Below are positions 11,900 through 25,000 of a stretch of 64,000 nt of DNA, piece by piece; the first letter of the stretch is position 1, and each line of letters opens with the position of its first letter. The DNA lies in assembly GCA_027625915.1 (NCBI GenBank), contig JANTQA010000023.1, positions 22,382,001 to 22,446,000 on the forward strand, read 5' to 3'. The position numbers were made by a program, and so were the translations under genes. Under the pieces are notes generated by a model. It was not told where the DNA came from. It did no database searches and saw only the letters and a program-made list of their open reading frames with translations. This DNA is from Anaeramoeba flamelloides (Eukaryota > Metamonada > Anaeramoebidae).

Positions 11900-12805
11900 A
11901 TGAATAAATTGAAAAGGCTAGAGTTTAAACAATACCGTTCTTTAACAGCCCAAAATATTGAAACATTCTTTTCACAAATTTCCACACTTCTTATTCCAAA
12001 AGTTATCGTAAAGGACTTACCAAATGATCTTAAATTCATAACCAAGAAGAATAATCCCAAAGACAAAGTAAAATTTTTCCTCTTTTTATTTTTTTTGTTA
12101 TTCAAACCAACAAAAAAATTAATGCTAGACCACAAAACGGTTTTTAATTTTACAATTAATAGGAAAAATTTGATCCTCTTTGGTTTCAGAAATTAATTGA
12201 AATATGTCTTATCAAGCAAGCAAACTGGGAACCAACCAAAGTAACAAAAAAAATTTCAATCCTAAAAATCAAAAATGATAAGCAAGCATTTTTATTATTT
12301 CAAAAAACATTAGCCCAAAACATTCCAAACAACAGTGCACATCCAACAACATTAATACTTGGTGTGTTGTATTTTCTCAAATATTTTAATTCTCAACTCC
12401 ATCAATACATTTTATCTCCAATCAAAAAAGAATCTTTATTTTTTAGCATTTCAAACCAAAGCATTATTTTCCAATTCATCAAATTGATATTAAGATCAAA
12501 ATTAAATAGAATAAATTTCTTACTTTTTTACCTTCTGAAGGACCTACAAATCACCTTAAATCATTTCGCCCAATTACTTGCTCCTATTTTTCAAAAGGTA
12601 ATTTGCTATTTTTTTGCTTTTAACACAACTCTTTTTATTTTTATTTATGATCGATCATGTTTAAGACCACATTAATGCTTAGCCAATTGAAAATAAATTC
12701 CATTTCCGTCTTTTAATTCGAAAAAATTCAAAACAGCTTATTTTGTTCTTTTACATCCAAACATATTTCATTAAAATAATTCATTTCCTTCCAATTAACT
12801 TTTAA
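11900..12805 (+). CDS. Small RhoGAP-like protein (tentative)
   Basis: Three exons, 11900-12067, 12190-12597 and 12737-12805, all join in phase 0 and predict 214 residues. Introns are 122 and 139 bp, with donors GTAAAA and GTAATT and acceptors GGTTTCAG and CAAAACAG. The second half reads HPTTLILGVLYFLKYF, then INFLLFYLLKDL and LNHFAQLLAPIFQK, then a helical tail. This order and spacing resemble the C-terminal half of RhoGAP domains (a leucine-rich helix, then an NLAxxFxPxLLR-type motif), especially divergent OCRL-type ones. I do not see the arginine-finger motif GxxRxSG, so if it is a RhoGAP fold it may be catalytically dead. The start is uncertain: CACAAACAG at 11886-11894 could be an acceptor for an upstream exon. 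Function is inference. Confidence 0.5.
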
Positions 12806-14239
12806 AAATAGTGATTTTCACTAATTTCTATATTATAGAATAAAAAAAAATATTATGAAATAAAGTCATTTATTTTGATTTAATATATCAATTAGTAAAG
12901 GAAAATACTCTTAAAAAAATCAAAAAATATTCCTCCATTTTTTGAGATCGGGCTTTTTTTCGAAATTTTGACATGTAATTTATGTTATACATTTTATTTT
13001 ACAAACTATATTTTACAGAATTTATTTTATGTAAAAGATATTCTGTAATTTCTGGTTCAGAAATACAATTTTTTTGATTATTTATTTTTTTTTATAAAAA
13101 TAACAATCTGAATTAAAAAAGGCAAACTAAAATAATTTAAAAGTCATAATACAAATTTAAAACCCCCAAAAACAGATAATCTTTATGAGAAGAAACATAT
13201 TTTAATAAACAAGAGTTTCAAGAGATAAGAAAACCGTTTTCGATTAGTACACTCAAGTGAAGAACATATTATTTATTTGATCATATTCTATATATAAAAA
13301 GAAGTCTTAATAAATACTAGAGTTTCTGTTAACAAATGATATTTATTAATAAAATAAGATACCATAATCAAGATAATACCCAGAAAAAGAAACAATCAAA
13401 GCCAAAAAAATTATTTTAGTGTTTTGTTTCAATTTTTTATATTAAAATACTTTTTACGATTTTTTGATCATTTTGATATTTTAATCACAAAAAAATTGAT
13501 ATATTTTGGAATTTCTGTTCCTTAATTCATTTTCTGTAATTTCTGACCCGTAATTCATATCCCGCAAAACTATTACCGAAAAAATCGATTTTGGAATATC
13601 TGTTCCGTAATTTATTTTATGCAAAAAGATTATTGAAAAAGATGACTATTCTTGAAAATTTAAGCAAAAAAATCATCGATCTTGGAATTTCTGTTTTGTA
13701 ATTTATTTTATCCAAATATACAACTTAAAAATCCTAATGATTTGAAATTTTTTTTTGAAGAATTTAATTATTTTCAGCGAAATATTGAAATTTGATGTTT
13801 AAGTTAGAGTTAATTCATACTGTTAATTGCAGAATAAAAGGATCCAAAATTTAATTCAGTTTTCCAAAAAAATTCATATCTTGAGAATTAATATAAAACA
13901 CCAAAGTCTACAATTTTAAAAGAGAAATAATTGATTTAATCTTCTTTACGGATCAAATAATTTTAATTTTTATTTGATTTTCAAAAATCTTTTTTTGAAA
14001 GATGAATGAAATTTTTTTTCCATTTATTTTGCAACAAATTGTAATTGGACCATCTTGGTTTATTATGGTATTTTAAATTTAAAAAAAACCAAACAAAAGT
14101 GCTTAGATTTTCCAGATTCAAAAGAATAGAGAAAAATCAAAGATTTTACTCAATTCTATTGAATCCTGGAAAACATAATGACAAAAAATCAAACTTTTAT
14201 CACAAACACTTTAATGGGAATATATATATATATATATAT
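12806..14239. repeat. Intergenic with degenerate tandem repeat and hairpin locus G4
   Basis: From about 12970 to 13730 a unit like GGAATTTCTGTTCCGTAATT then TATTTTATGCAAAAAGATT recurs four or five times at roughly 100-bp spacing. At 14055-14185 there is a hairpin of the G type (TTTTCCAGATTCAAAAGAAT and ATTGAATCCTGGAAAACA). A (TA)n tract ends this segment. Confidence 0.6.
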
Positions 14240-15733
14240 CCCTTAGCACCCCAAATAACCTAAAAACATTTCAAACAAAAATTTTAATTTGAAATGTTAT
14301 CAAAGGATAATAAAGTATAGAATTAATAATCAATTATCTTAGAAAGAAAATTTTATAATTAAAAAACTGTATAGTTACTTAAAATAAAAAAATAACTTGA
14401 AAAAAATTGTTCAACATTGGGAATTTTTTTTTTGGTTATTGTGATTTTATTATTTTTTTCAAATTTTGTCAAAATAAATTTTTTTTTTTTTTGAAAAGTT
14501 TGTCTAGACATCAAAAACCTCTTATTTTTAACATTTAAAAACACATCATACTTTACTGGAAATTTTTTGGGGGCCCTTTGCACCCCAAAATTGCCTAAAA
14601 TTCTTGATTAAATAATTTATTCATTATAAAAGTTATGATAACATCACATAGAAAATTTGTTTTATCTATTGATTACTATTCAATATCAATATCTATATTA
14701 GATTCTAAATAATTTAAAAATAAAAAAAAATATAAATTAAATTAGAAAAAAAAATCATATTTTTTTTCATTGCAAAATTTTACAATTTTTTCAACAAGAT
14801 TTTTTTTTAATTTTAAATGATTTGGCCAATAGTTCGAGTCAGATTAATAATTGATTTTTTTTTTTATTTTTTACAATTTTTTTTAATTTTTGACTTTTTA
14901 AAATCTAGACATAAAATAAACAATATTGTTGAATTAGAGATCATATATCAGAACTTATTAAACAAGATCTGGATTAATTTATTAAGGAAAAATCTAAATA
15001 TCACAAATATATTATTCAAATTTTTACCAATAACAAAATGCAATAAAAAAATTTGGTTTCGGAGATTATTTTATTATATTGGAATAATATTTAAGAGTTA
15101 TTTTTTATTTTATTTTAAATTTAGGGTTAAATAAATATTTTATCTATTAAAAAGTAATTTATATTTGTTTTATTCCAATTTAATAAATTGATATTATTTT
15201 ACAATTTTTTTTTTTTTTTGATTTTCAATTATTACCTATTGCTTAAATAAAAGTTTTAGAAAATTAATCATATTAAAAATTTAATTTTGGCCTAAAGAAA
15301 TAAATTTCATTTTTCTCTTAATTGGATATTTATTGAAATTTTTTCTAAAAAAAAAAAATTAAATTTCAAAGTAATTTCTTTTTTTATTTATTTTTTTTAT
15401 CATAAAATTAGCAAAATTGTTTGGTGGTTATAATTAATAAATCAATGTGTTGAGTTTTGAATTACTATTAATGTAATAAAATTTCTGATTTAAAAAAACA
15501 AAATAAAAATAAAAATCTTTAAAAAAAATGTAAAAATGAATAATTATTATTTGTTTTTTCAATTTCAAAAAAAAATCAATAACTTAACTACTTTATCTTT
15601 GAACAATTTTAATGTTTTATTATAATTAAAATCTGGATTAAAGACAAATAAGAAAATTAATATATTATTAGATCAATATCATTTTAAATCTAATTTAAAA
15701 AACTTGATGAAATTTAGGCAAATCCGGGGTGCT

Positions 15734-15738
<5 letters not shown>
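14240..15738. mobile_element. Family E TIR element, copy E1 (1.5 kb)
   Basis: Starts CCCTTAGCACCCCAAATAAC and ends GGGGTGCTAAGGG, flanked on both sides by (TA)n. A second end-like copy, CCCTTTGCACCCCAAAATTG, lies inside at 14574. It encodes only one AT-driven open frame (14817-15134, 105 codons), with no transposase motif I recognise. It is nearly identical to E2 (61233-62723), with only scattered differences, so movement or duplication was recent. The CCCT/AGGG termini recall piggyBac, but the flank is TATA, not TTAA. Likely a non-autonomous DNA transposon. Confidence 0.85.
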
Positions 15739-15765
<27 letters not shown>

Positions 15766-15784
15766 GCACCTTAAAATTTTAACA

Positions 15785-16387
15785 ACGAAAGTGATTGTAA
15801 ATAAAAAATAAAAAAAGGAAAATTTTTTCATTTGATTTTTTTAGTTGGTAATTTTACATTTTTGTTTCAACAAAAAATATTTTTTTTTTTTTTTAGAAGA
15901 ATCAACCAATATAAGATTGTTTAGGAATACTAGAAATAATTTAAACTTCGTATTAGATTTGAGATTCATAAAAGAAAGACTCTCAACAAAAAATAAATTC
16001 CCGAAAAAAAAAAAAATGCAAAAAATATTTTTCGGGCTCCTTTCATTGGAAGGTATCGTGTAAAATTTCTCAATTTCTTTAGGAAAATTAAAATTGTTGA
16101 TAATAAGATTTTTTAATTCTAAATGTATTGATTTCATAAGAAATTGCAAAGACACAATTTTCTTAAAGTTAATTTTGAGTTTTTTATTTTTTTTTAAAAT
16201 TTAATTTTTTAAAAAAAAAGAAATAAATTAAAAAAAACAAAAAAAAAAAAAATTTTACTTTATTAGAAAAAATGATCAGATCTTAAAATCGAGAATATAT
16301 ATTGAGAAGAATACTGGATTAAAATCAGAGGATATGTTCTATCTCTTCAATAAAACTGGATCCCCTTTTGACTGAAAAAAAGTTTAC
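15785..16387. mobile_element. Family C TIR element, copy C3 (left end missing)
   Basis: The right end ATCCCCTTTTGACTGAAAAA then AAGTTTAC matches the family C terminus. The interior CATTGGAAGGTATCGTGTAA and TTTCTCAATTTCTTTAGGAA is the reverse complement of the interior of C2 (about 7045-7100). No left terminus is visible next to E1. Confidence 0.65.
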
Positions 16388-16714
16388 TTTAAAAATACAA
16401 ATTTAATTTAAGAACTAATAATTAAATAATTTTTTTTTTCATAAATTTATTATTGACATATGTAAAATAAACCGAAACGCGCCAATACTCTTATGCACAA
16501 AACAGAATTTAAAATCAAAAATATTTTAATTTCAATAAATAAAAAATAATTCAAATTCAAAAATAAAATAAAAAAATTATTTCTTATTTGAAAAACACAT
16601 AAAATTTACTCAAAGAATTAACTAATAAAATTAATCGTAATAAATAAAATTTAAGGCTTCTTAAAAAAATAAATTGATAATTATAACGAGTTGTTTAATT
16701 CTACAAGTTGGGCG

Positions 16715-17185
16715 TGTATCAAGATTTTTCAGCATCTAAAATAATAGAGTAAAATCATATATTTCAACTTGATTCTTTTGAATTCTGGAAAATCGTTGTT
16801 AACTTTTTTTTTAATTATTTTTTTGATTAGAAAATCGATAGAACGTATAAAAAAAAAACAAAAATATAAATAAAAGTCACCGTTAGTTTTTTTTTTTTTT
16901 TTTTGAGTTTTTTCTATATCTAAAAATCAATCGATTTTTAATATAAAACAGAAAACTACAAGAAAACCTAAATCTACTTTTTTTTTATTTTAGAAATTAA
17001 AAGAAAAATCAAGAAATTTTCTTTTTATTTTTCAAATTAAAGAAAAGTGTAGTTAGCTTTTCTTGGCTTTAAGTTAATTTTTTTTTTTTTTTTTTTGAAT
17101 AGAAATTCTTTGATTGTTCAAACAAAAACTCAAATATGAGAGAAATGGAGTACTCTAAGTGCTTGACGGAACTCCGCCATATACA
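16715..17185. repeat. Hairpin-mosaic locus G5
   Basis: The arm TTTTGAATTCTGGAAAATCG, the CAATCGATTTTTAATATAAA then CAGAAAACTACAAGAAAACC unit and the spacer AAGTGCTTGACGGAACTCCG are all variants of the modules in the other G loci. Confidence 0.6.
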
Positions 17186-17479
17186 CCACAAGAATATTAT
17201 AAAATAATACAAAACCAAAAAAAAAAAAATATTTATTAATTCGTTCAAATATTTAAGTTACCGTACAATTTCAAAAATTTTAATTTCCAAACATAAATGA
17301 ACTGCAAAATTAAACTAAAATTCAAAATTTCTATTTTTTTTTTTTGGAAAAATAAATTCAATTTCAAAGACTTCTAATGGATTTGTCTATTTTATATGTT
17401 CTTTGTATTGCAAGTTATAAATTTAGTCACTTTAAAATTCTTTCATTTTTAGATAAAGTGTTTTAACACTTACCTTATT

Positions 17480-18384
17480 CCTTAACAATAAATCCAAGAA
17501 AATTCAAAAATTTGAAACATTTAAAACAATTCAAAGAATCATAATAATACAATTTCATTCAAATTGGAAATAAATTTGATTTTTATAATATATAAAAATC
17601 ATTTTTTCCTCTTTTAATCTTGTTTTCATTTCATTTTTTGAATTACATAACCTATTTCCTTAGCCCAATTTTTTTTTTGAAAGATTGATATTAGGTTCAA
17701 GTTGGGTTCTCCAAAATAGAAGAACTCAAATAAAATTAGTCAATGGTATCTAACCATTTGATTGATCAATATTCCTAATAGAATTTAAACAAATTGATCA
17801 ATAATTTTTTTTGTTAGCCCAACTCCAAAATTTGAAATTCTTTATTTTTTATTTCTTCACTTTTCTCTTATTCATTATCTATTTTTTATAGTCTTGATTT
17901 TATCTTCGAAAACTAAATTGAGTTTAAATTTTTTTTAATTACTGTATCTAGACAATTGTGTCTATTTTATATATTCTTTGAATTAGAAAACATAAATTTA
18001 GTTCACTTCAAAATTCCCTGTTTATCATATCAAATATCCCCCTTTTTTATAAACATTTTATCCTTTGCAATCAATCCAAAACTCTAAAAATGCACAAATT
18101 TAGTCACCTCAAAATTCTCTCTTTAACAAATAAATTGTTTTTAAGACATTTAACCCTTAACAATATATGCTCTCTCCAAAATTTTTTAAACAGTATTCAT
18201 TTATTTATTTGTATTGATAATTATTTATTTTTGGTTTTGTGAGTTTTGTAATTTAGAAAATAATTGTTAAAATTTTAATCAGTGAATGGTTTTAATTTGG
18301 TATTTCTTATAGAATTTCTTTGTTAAGATTTTTTTTTTTCAAAAATTGAATTATGGTGTGTTAAAAATTTTGAATAGGGGTTTA
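17480..18384. mobile_element. Family D TIR element, copy D2
   Basis: The right end is AAAAATTTTGAATAGGGGTT then TA. The body matches D1 (ATAATACAATTTCATTCAAA, TAACCATTTGATTGATCAAT), with about 300 bp of extra sequence inside that resembles its own left flank. Confidence 0.6.
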
Positions 18385-19095
18385 GATATTATTGTGTTGT
18401 AAAAAAACATATAAATAAATTTTTTCATTGATATGTTTAAAATATAAAAGAAAGAAATAATAGAAAATATTGATCACTTTTTGTCCGTCTGTCCTTCTTA
18501 TGAAAACAATAGACTAACCTTTCAAAAAAAAAATTAAAAGAATTAAATCCTAAGAAAATATTTTTAAACCAATACAATCTGAAATTATTTTCATTAATTA
18601 ATAATGGCGGAATACATGATTTTACGCTTAAATTTCTAAAAGGAAAGTTAAGTAAAAGAATATTTCGAGAGTGATTTACACTTCTTCAATCAATCAATAA
18701 ATAAATAAAAATGTATTTTTTTGAACTTTTAGCTCAAATTTTTATAAATTTTAAACATCTTAAACAAACCAATAAACTTTAAAATTTTGAATTGTTAATC
18801 TGAAGAAAATATTTTAAAAAATATTACAAAAAAAAAAAAAAATTAAACAAAAAAATGATCAAAACAGAAGTCAGAAGAATTTTAATTGTAATTCCCAATA
18901 ACTTTCAAGATGAATAGCAATTTTATCTCATATCTGAATTATTCTCATTACAAATTTATATAAAAAGACAATCAATAATAATTAAATCACAATTAAGCTA
19001 AAAATAAATAAAGCAATAAAATAAAAAAAAAAAAAAATGAATTAATTTATTATGGGTTTATTAATATTCAATTTAATTTAATATTAAGTTAATAG

Positions 19096-22000
19096 ATGGC
19101 ATATCTGTTGAAGAAAATGATGAAATGATGATTAATATTAACAAAAATGATGAAAAGCAATTAATCTTTAGTGAAATTATAATAGAAAATATATGTGAAA
19201 TCATCAAAATATTGATTAATGATAAAATGATTTTAAAGGAAATTTTTGATCATCATGTTATAATTAATGAAATTATCAATTTATTAAAAATCGTAATATC
19301 CTATTATCAAAATTTTACAATGAATAAATATTTATCAAAGATAAGGGAATTTCTATTATTTTTCTTTTTTGAACTTCAAGAAAAAGAATATTTAAGTTTA
19401 CAGCAAGAAAAAATTATTGTAAACAATTTAATAAAGTTATTTAAATTACCAAAATATGAAAAAATTACTTTCCAATTCAATAAAAAGGAAACAAAAAGAT
19501 ATTTGATTAAAGAAATGAAACTCAAAGCAATTAAATTAAAGAATTTTTTAAATATACCACAAGAAAAATTAAAAGAAATTGAATTTCAAAATAAAATTAG
19601 TATTTTGAATTTTTTTCATTTATTAATTATTTCTTCACATAGCAAAAAGATTCAAGAGGTAATATACGATAATAAAGAGTTTTTAAAATTAACTGATTTT
19701 ATTTTATGGGTATCTATGAATTTTAAACCAATGAAAATTAATAATAATCAAAAAAAAAAGAAAAGAACAAATAAGAATCAAAATGATCACAATAATAATT
19801 CCAATAGTGACAAATATCTATTACCATATAATGTACCAATTTCTAGTAAAAATCAAAATATATCATTAAAAATGTTAACAAACAACCAAACCAATGAATT
19901 CATTAGTAACACATCAAAATTAACATTATTATTTAGAAAATTAACTGAATTATGTTCAATAAGCAGTATCAATAAAAAGAATTTAAAAAGAATTATATTA
20001 TTATCTTGTATAAATATTTTTAAATACCATGATGATGACAATACTCGAAATAATGAAGCGAAGGATTATATAAAATACGAATGTCCGTTATTGCAATTAT
20101 ATTGTTTAAAATTCTTTTTTATGAATATTTTCCAAATAGAAGAATTTAAATTATTAGTGAAAAATGATATCTGGAAAACATTATTTTCATCATTTTTTTA
20201 TCCATTGAAAAGTGATCCTAATCATTACTTAATTCTCCAAGCCAAAGATTTATTAAAAAGTATTAAAATATATTTGTTTCAATTTTTAAAAGTATTTATT
20301 ATTAAGGGATTTGAATTAAAAAAATTAATAATTTTTAAAGATTTTATGAAAATACTAAACTCCTTAATACTAAAAAATTTTAAGGAATTAAATTTCAAAA
20401 TCTTGAATGACATTATTTTGTTATTGATTGATTTAACTAATTATAACAATAACATAATTTTATTTGCAATGGTAAAATATAAATTGGTAAATGTATTATT
20501 TAGTGTTATTAATGATTGTTATAAATTATCTAAAAAAATAATTAATTCAAATAATCAAGATGATAATATATTATTATTTTCGCAAAGGCATTTTATTAAA
20601 TGTAGATATTCATTATTTGTATTATTGGGTAAAATTTTAAATATTAAGAAAATATTGAATTACTGTATAGTGAATTCTTTAATTAATAGAATTTTTTTAA
20701 ATTTATTATTTGAAAAAGAATCACAAAATTATATTATTGAAATTTTAAATAAAATAATGGAATTACCCATTGAAAAATCAAACGATGATGATTATAATCG
20801 TTTTTTTTCCCATTATTTACAATTTATTGAATTTCAATTAATAACTCAGGAAAATATTTTTAAATGGAAATTCGATAACAGAAATGAGAATCGTGGTCTT
20901 GATAAGAATAATCATGGTGAAAATAGCCAATTAATAAATAATAATAATACTGATATCATAATCATCTTAATTGAAATCATTATCAATGGTATTCAAAAGA
21001 ATAGAATGGAATTGCAAAAACATTTTATTAAAAATAATGTTTATAATTTAATATTAATAATATTAAGTAATTTTCAAAATCAAGAACAATTACAATATAA
21101 TATATTATTATTACTGAAATCACTATTTTGGAAAAATTTTAATAACATTTCCAAATTTGAAAATGAAATTGGCTTTGTTAATTTGGAAAAATTAATTTCC
21201 TTTAATAATGATAAACATTTCCAAATTTTATTAGATTTATTAATTAATAACGGTTCATTTTCTATTGAAAATAATTATAAAATTCAAGTACCGCAAATGA
21301 TCATGATAATTTTTAGAATTTATTCAATTGAAAATAGAAACAGTTTGATAAAATTAAAACAATTGATCCAGATATTCCAAAATATTTGCAATAAATGTAT
21401 TGAAAACTGTACATCATGCTTAAATATTGGCTTAATTGAATATCTCTGTAAACAATTAATACCTAGTGTATTAAGTATTAAATCAGGAGTTCCATTATTT
21501 AATGAAATCATTGACTTGATAGCTATTATTGGTAAAAATTCAATGAATGTGCCTCAATTAAAAACCATTTTTTCACTTTTCCAATCAAGATTAATAAACA
21601 ATAATTTTCATTATTTAAATCTTTTAATTAATTGCTTTGAAAGAATGTTAAGTAAAAATAGTAATAATAATGATGATGATATTAGTAGTAGTAGTAATAT
21701 CGTCAACAACAAAAACAACAACAAAAATGGTAATGATAATAACAACAACGACGAGTACGACGACGACGACGACAACAACAACAATAATAATAACAACAAA
21801 AATAACCCAAATTCTCTGCTTAATGTTGAAGAACCAATTTATTCATTTAATTTTAATGGATTTAATTCTCATTTGGTTTTACCCGAAATGGAAAATTGGT
21901 TTCAAAATAAAAAATTTACCTTTTATACTTGGCTAAATTATCAAACGAACCCGAAAATAAATGATCAATATTTTCCAAGAATTTTAAGTTTTTTAAATCA

Positions 22001-25000
22001 ATCCAACCAAGGTTTTGAATTTCTAATAGAAAATTTTGGGAAACATTTTTCAATAATTCTTTATAATAAATTAATAACAAAGAAAATTAAATTTGAGATC
22101 AATTTAAAAAAAAATTGTTGGTACTTTATTTGCTTAGTTAAAAATTTTTCTTATTTTCAATCATTTAATAATCAGATATACCACTTTCATAATTTCTCCC
22201 TTTATTTAAATAACAAATTGGTTGAAAATAAAGAAATTATTTTCCATTTTCCTCAAGGGATAAAATTTACTCATAATAGAATTGGTTCAAATTTTAAAAT
22301 TAAATCAAAAAATTGGAATCTTGATCAAGAAAATTTTTTTTTAGGGAAATTAGGTGAAATTAATATTTTATTAAATTGCTTAAATTTTAATCAAATTTTG
22401 GATATTTTCAATTTAGGGCCAAATTATATTTACAATAAATTTTTTTATGATAATTTAAATAATGAATTTAATTATAAATTTCGATATAATGATAAAAAGA
22501 TAAGTACCAATCAGACTAATATAAATTCTTTAAACTTTTTAAAAAATTATTTATTAAAATATGACCCCAAGGGATGTAATGATAAATACTGTTTTGATCA
22601 AAATTGTAATTCAATTAAATTAAATACTAGTCTAAAAATTGGAATAACAAACGTAATTAAAACCCCCTTTCATAATTTAATTTATTGTTTTGATTTAAAA
22701 ATCTTTTTTGGATTGTTATTCCAATTAATATCAATTAACAACAACAACAAGAATCAAAAGAGTTTAATAATTAATAATCTTCAAGAAAAATTACTTGGAA
22801 AATCAAATAAAGAAAATGAAAATGAACTAGAAGAAAAGATAAATAATTATGAAAATCAAAAAGAAATAGGTAAAATAAATGGAAATGTAAATGAAAAGGG
22901 GAATGAGAAGAGAAAGAGAAAAGGGTACAAAAACGAAAACGAAAAGGAAAAGGAAAGAGAAAAGGAAAAGAGGAATGATGAAGATGAAACATGGGAAAAA
23001 CAAAGAAATGAAAGCGAAAAAACAAATAAAGAAAAAAATAACGAATCTAAAAAAGAGATCAAAAATACCAAAAAATTGCAAGAAAATCAGAAGAAAGAAA
23101 AAGTTAAAAATTTTGGAATTGAAAGAAAAAAAAAAAAAAAAATTTAAATCACAATATTAATTCAAGAAAAAATCAAGAAAGAGAATATCAAAATGAGTAT
23201 CAAAATGAAACTGGAAGACAAGAAAATAAAAATGAAAAGACAATGGAAAAAGAAAAGGAAGAAAAGAAGGAAAAAGAAAAGGCAATGGATATAGAAATTT
23301 CCAAGGAAAAAGAAGAAAAAATAGAAAAAAACATTGGAAATGATATCCAAACTAATGAAAATATAAATAAAAATGAAACAGAATGCATTGAAAAAAAAGA
23401 AATAGAGAAAAAGAATAAAAACAAAAAGGAAGCAGATATGGAAAAAGAAAATGAAAAAGAAAAGGGAAAGGGGAAGGGAAAAGAAAAGGGAAACGAAAAG
23501 GGAAACGAAAATGAAAACGAAAGGGAAAAGGAAAAGGAAAAGGAAAAGGAAAAGGAAAATGAAAGGGAAAGTGAATTAACACTAATTAATGGCAATTTAC
23601 CAAAAAAATGGAATAATGAAAAAGAAACTGGAAAAAACAATAAAAACAAAAAAGAAAAATATATAAAACACCAACAACATGTAAATGGAAAGGAAAATAA
23701 ATTGAAACAAAATGATATAAAGGAAAAAAAAAAATATAAATACGATGATACTGGAAATGGACAAATTGATTTTTTAATAAACTTTTTAAAGCTGATGAAA
23801 AAAATAATTTTTTCTAGTACTGATATTCAATATGAAATGATTATATCTAATTATTTTCGGAATTTAAATCAAATTTTCATCTATTCAACTTTACATGATA
23901 TTATTAATGTATTATTTGTTAAAAAAATATTGCAAATTTTCAAAAAATTAAAAAATATTGAATTAAAAAAAACAATTATAAAAAATTTCATTTATAACTT
24001 TGATTTATGGATTTATTGCTCATTTGAAGTGCAAAAATATTTAATTGAACAAATTTCTTATTTTTTTTTTGATTCAAAAGATCAAAAATTATTTAAGATA
24101 AAAAAATTTTTCCAAATTTATTATTATTATTATTGGAATAAACCATTTCAATATTGCAAGGGGTGCGATTGTAAAATAAAAGATTTATTAAATAAAAAAA
24201 TAATTTATACCAAAAAAAGACTCAATTCAAATCAAATTTTATTACTGAAAGAAATCTTTTTAAAAAACATCCTTTTAAAATATTTGCTAATTAATGATCA
24301 TAATGAAAAAAGACAAGAAAATGGAAATTTTATCAAAACAATAATGAATAATATTATTTTAAATGCAGATTTACAATCTTCATATTCTTTATTAAATTTT
24401 TTGCGTGATATTTTAAATAAGCATCCAGATATTGTTATGAATATTTTTTTAGAAATTGGGTTTAATGAAATATTTATTTATTTATTAGATTCAAAGCATA
24501 TTAAAATAAGAACATTGAGTTTTAAAATAATATATCTGTTAGAATTATTATCGAAACAAAAAAAATATAAATTGGATAAAGATAGCTTTTCTGAAAAAAA
24601 TTTCCAATTAATGCATAAAAAACTAATCAATTCTTTTCCTTCAAATGGAATTTATAATATATTAATAACAATTTTAACTGAAAATTCTCAAAATTCTTTT
24701 ATCAGGCCCTGGATTTTGTATACAATTTTCCTTTTAATTAAAAATTATAAGAATGAAAATTCTTTAAATTGCTTGAAAGATATTTTTTTAATGCTAAAAG
24801 AGAATTCTCAAAATATCTTTATTTTTTTATCATTGCCATATTGGAAGAAATTATTATTTCAATGTTTTGATATTACACATTTAAATAATAATTTAATGAA
24901 AAAAAATGAAAAAATTCGAATAAAAGGTAATCAGTTAAAAGATCAAAATATTTTAAATTTCGACAATCAAAACAGCAATCAAGATAATGGCAATGATACC

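Larger units (their letters stand above)
16388..19095. other. Intergenic, repeats
   Basis: Holds hairpin locus G5 (16715-17185), family D copy D2 (about 17480-18384) and a related duplicated block (17380-17505 against 17950-18170). The stretch 18400-19095 is AT-rich and must contain the missing 5' part or leader of the BEACH gene, but I cannot define an exon there. Confidence 0.5.

Noticed and set aside
14817-15134. Open frame in element E1 (and its counterpart 61842-62135 in E2) as a transposase
   Set aside because: No catalytic motif; composition is driven by AT-rich sequence (F, I, L, N, K). The similarity between copies follows from the elements being nearly identical.
22771-23650. Minus-strand frames rich in Phe/Ser/Pro opposite the BEACH linker
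   Set aside because: Complement of the KE-rich purine tract; shadows of the plus-strand gene.
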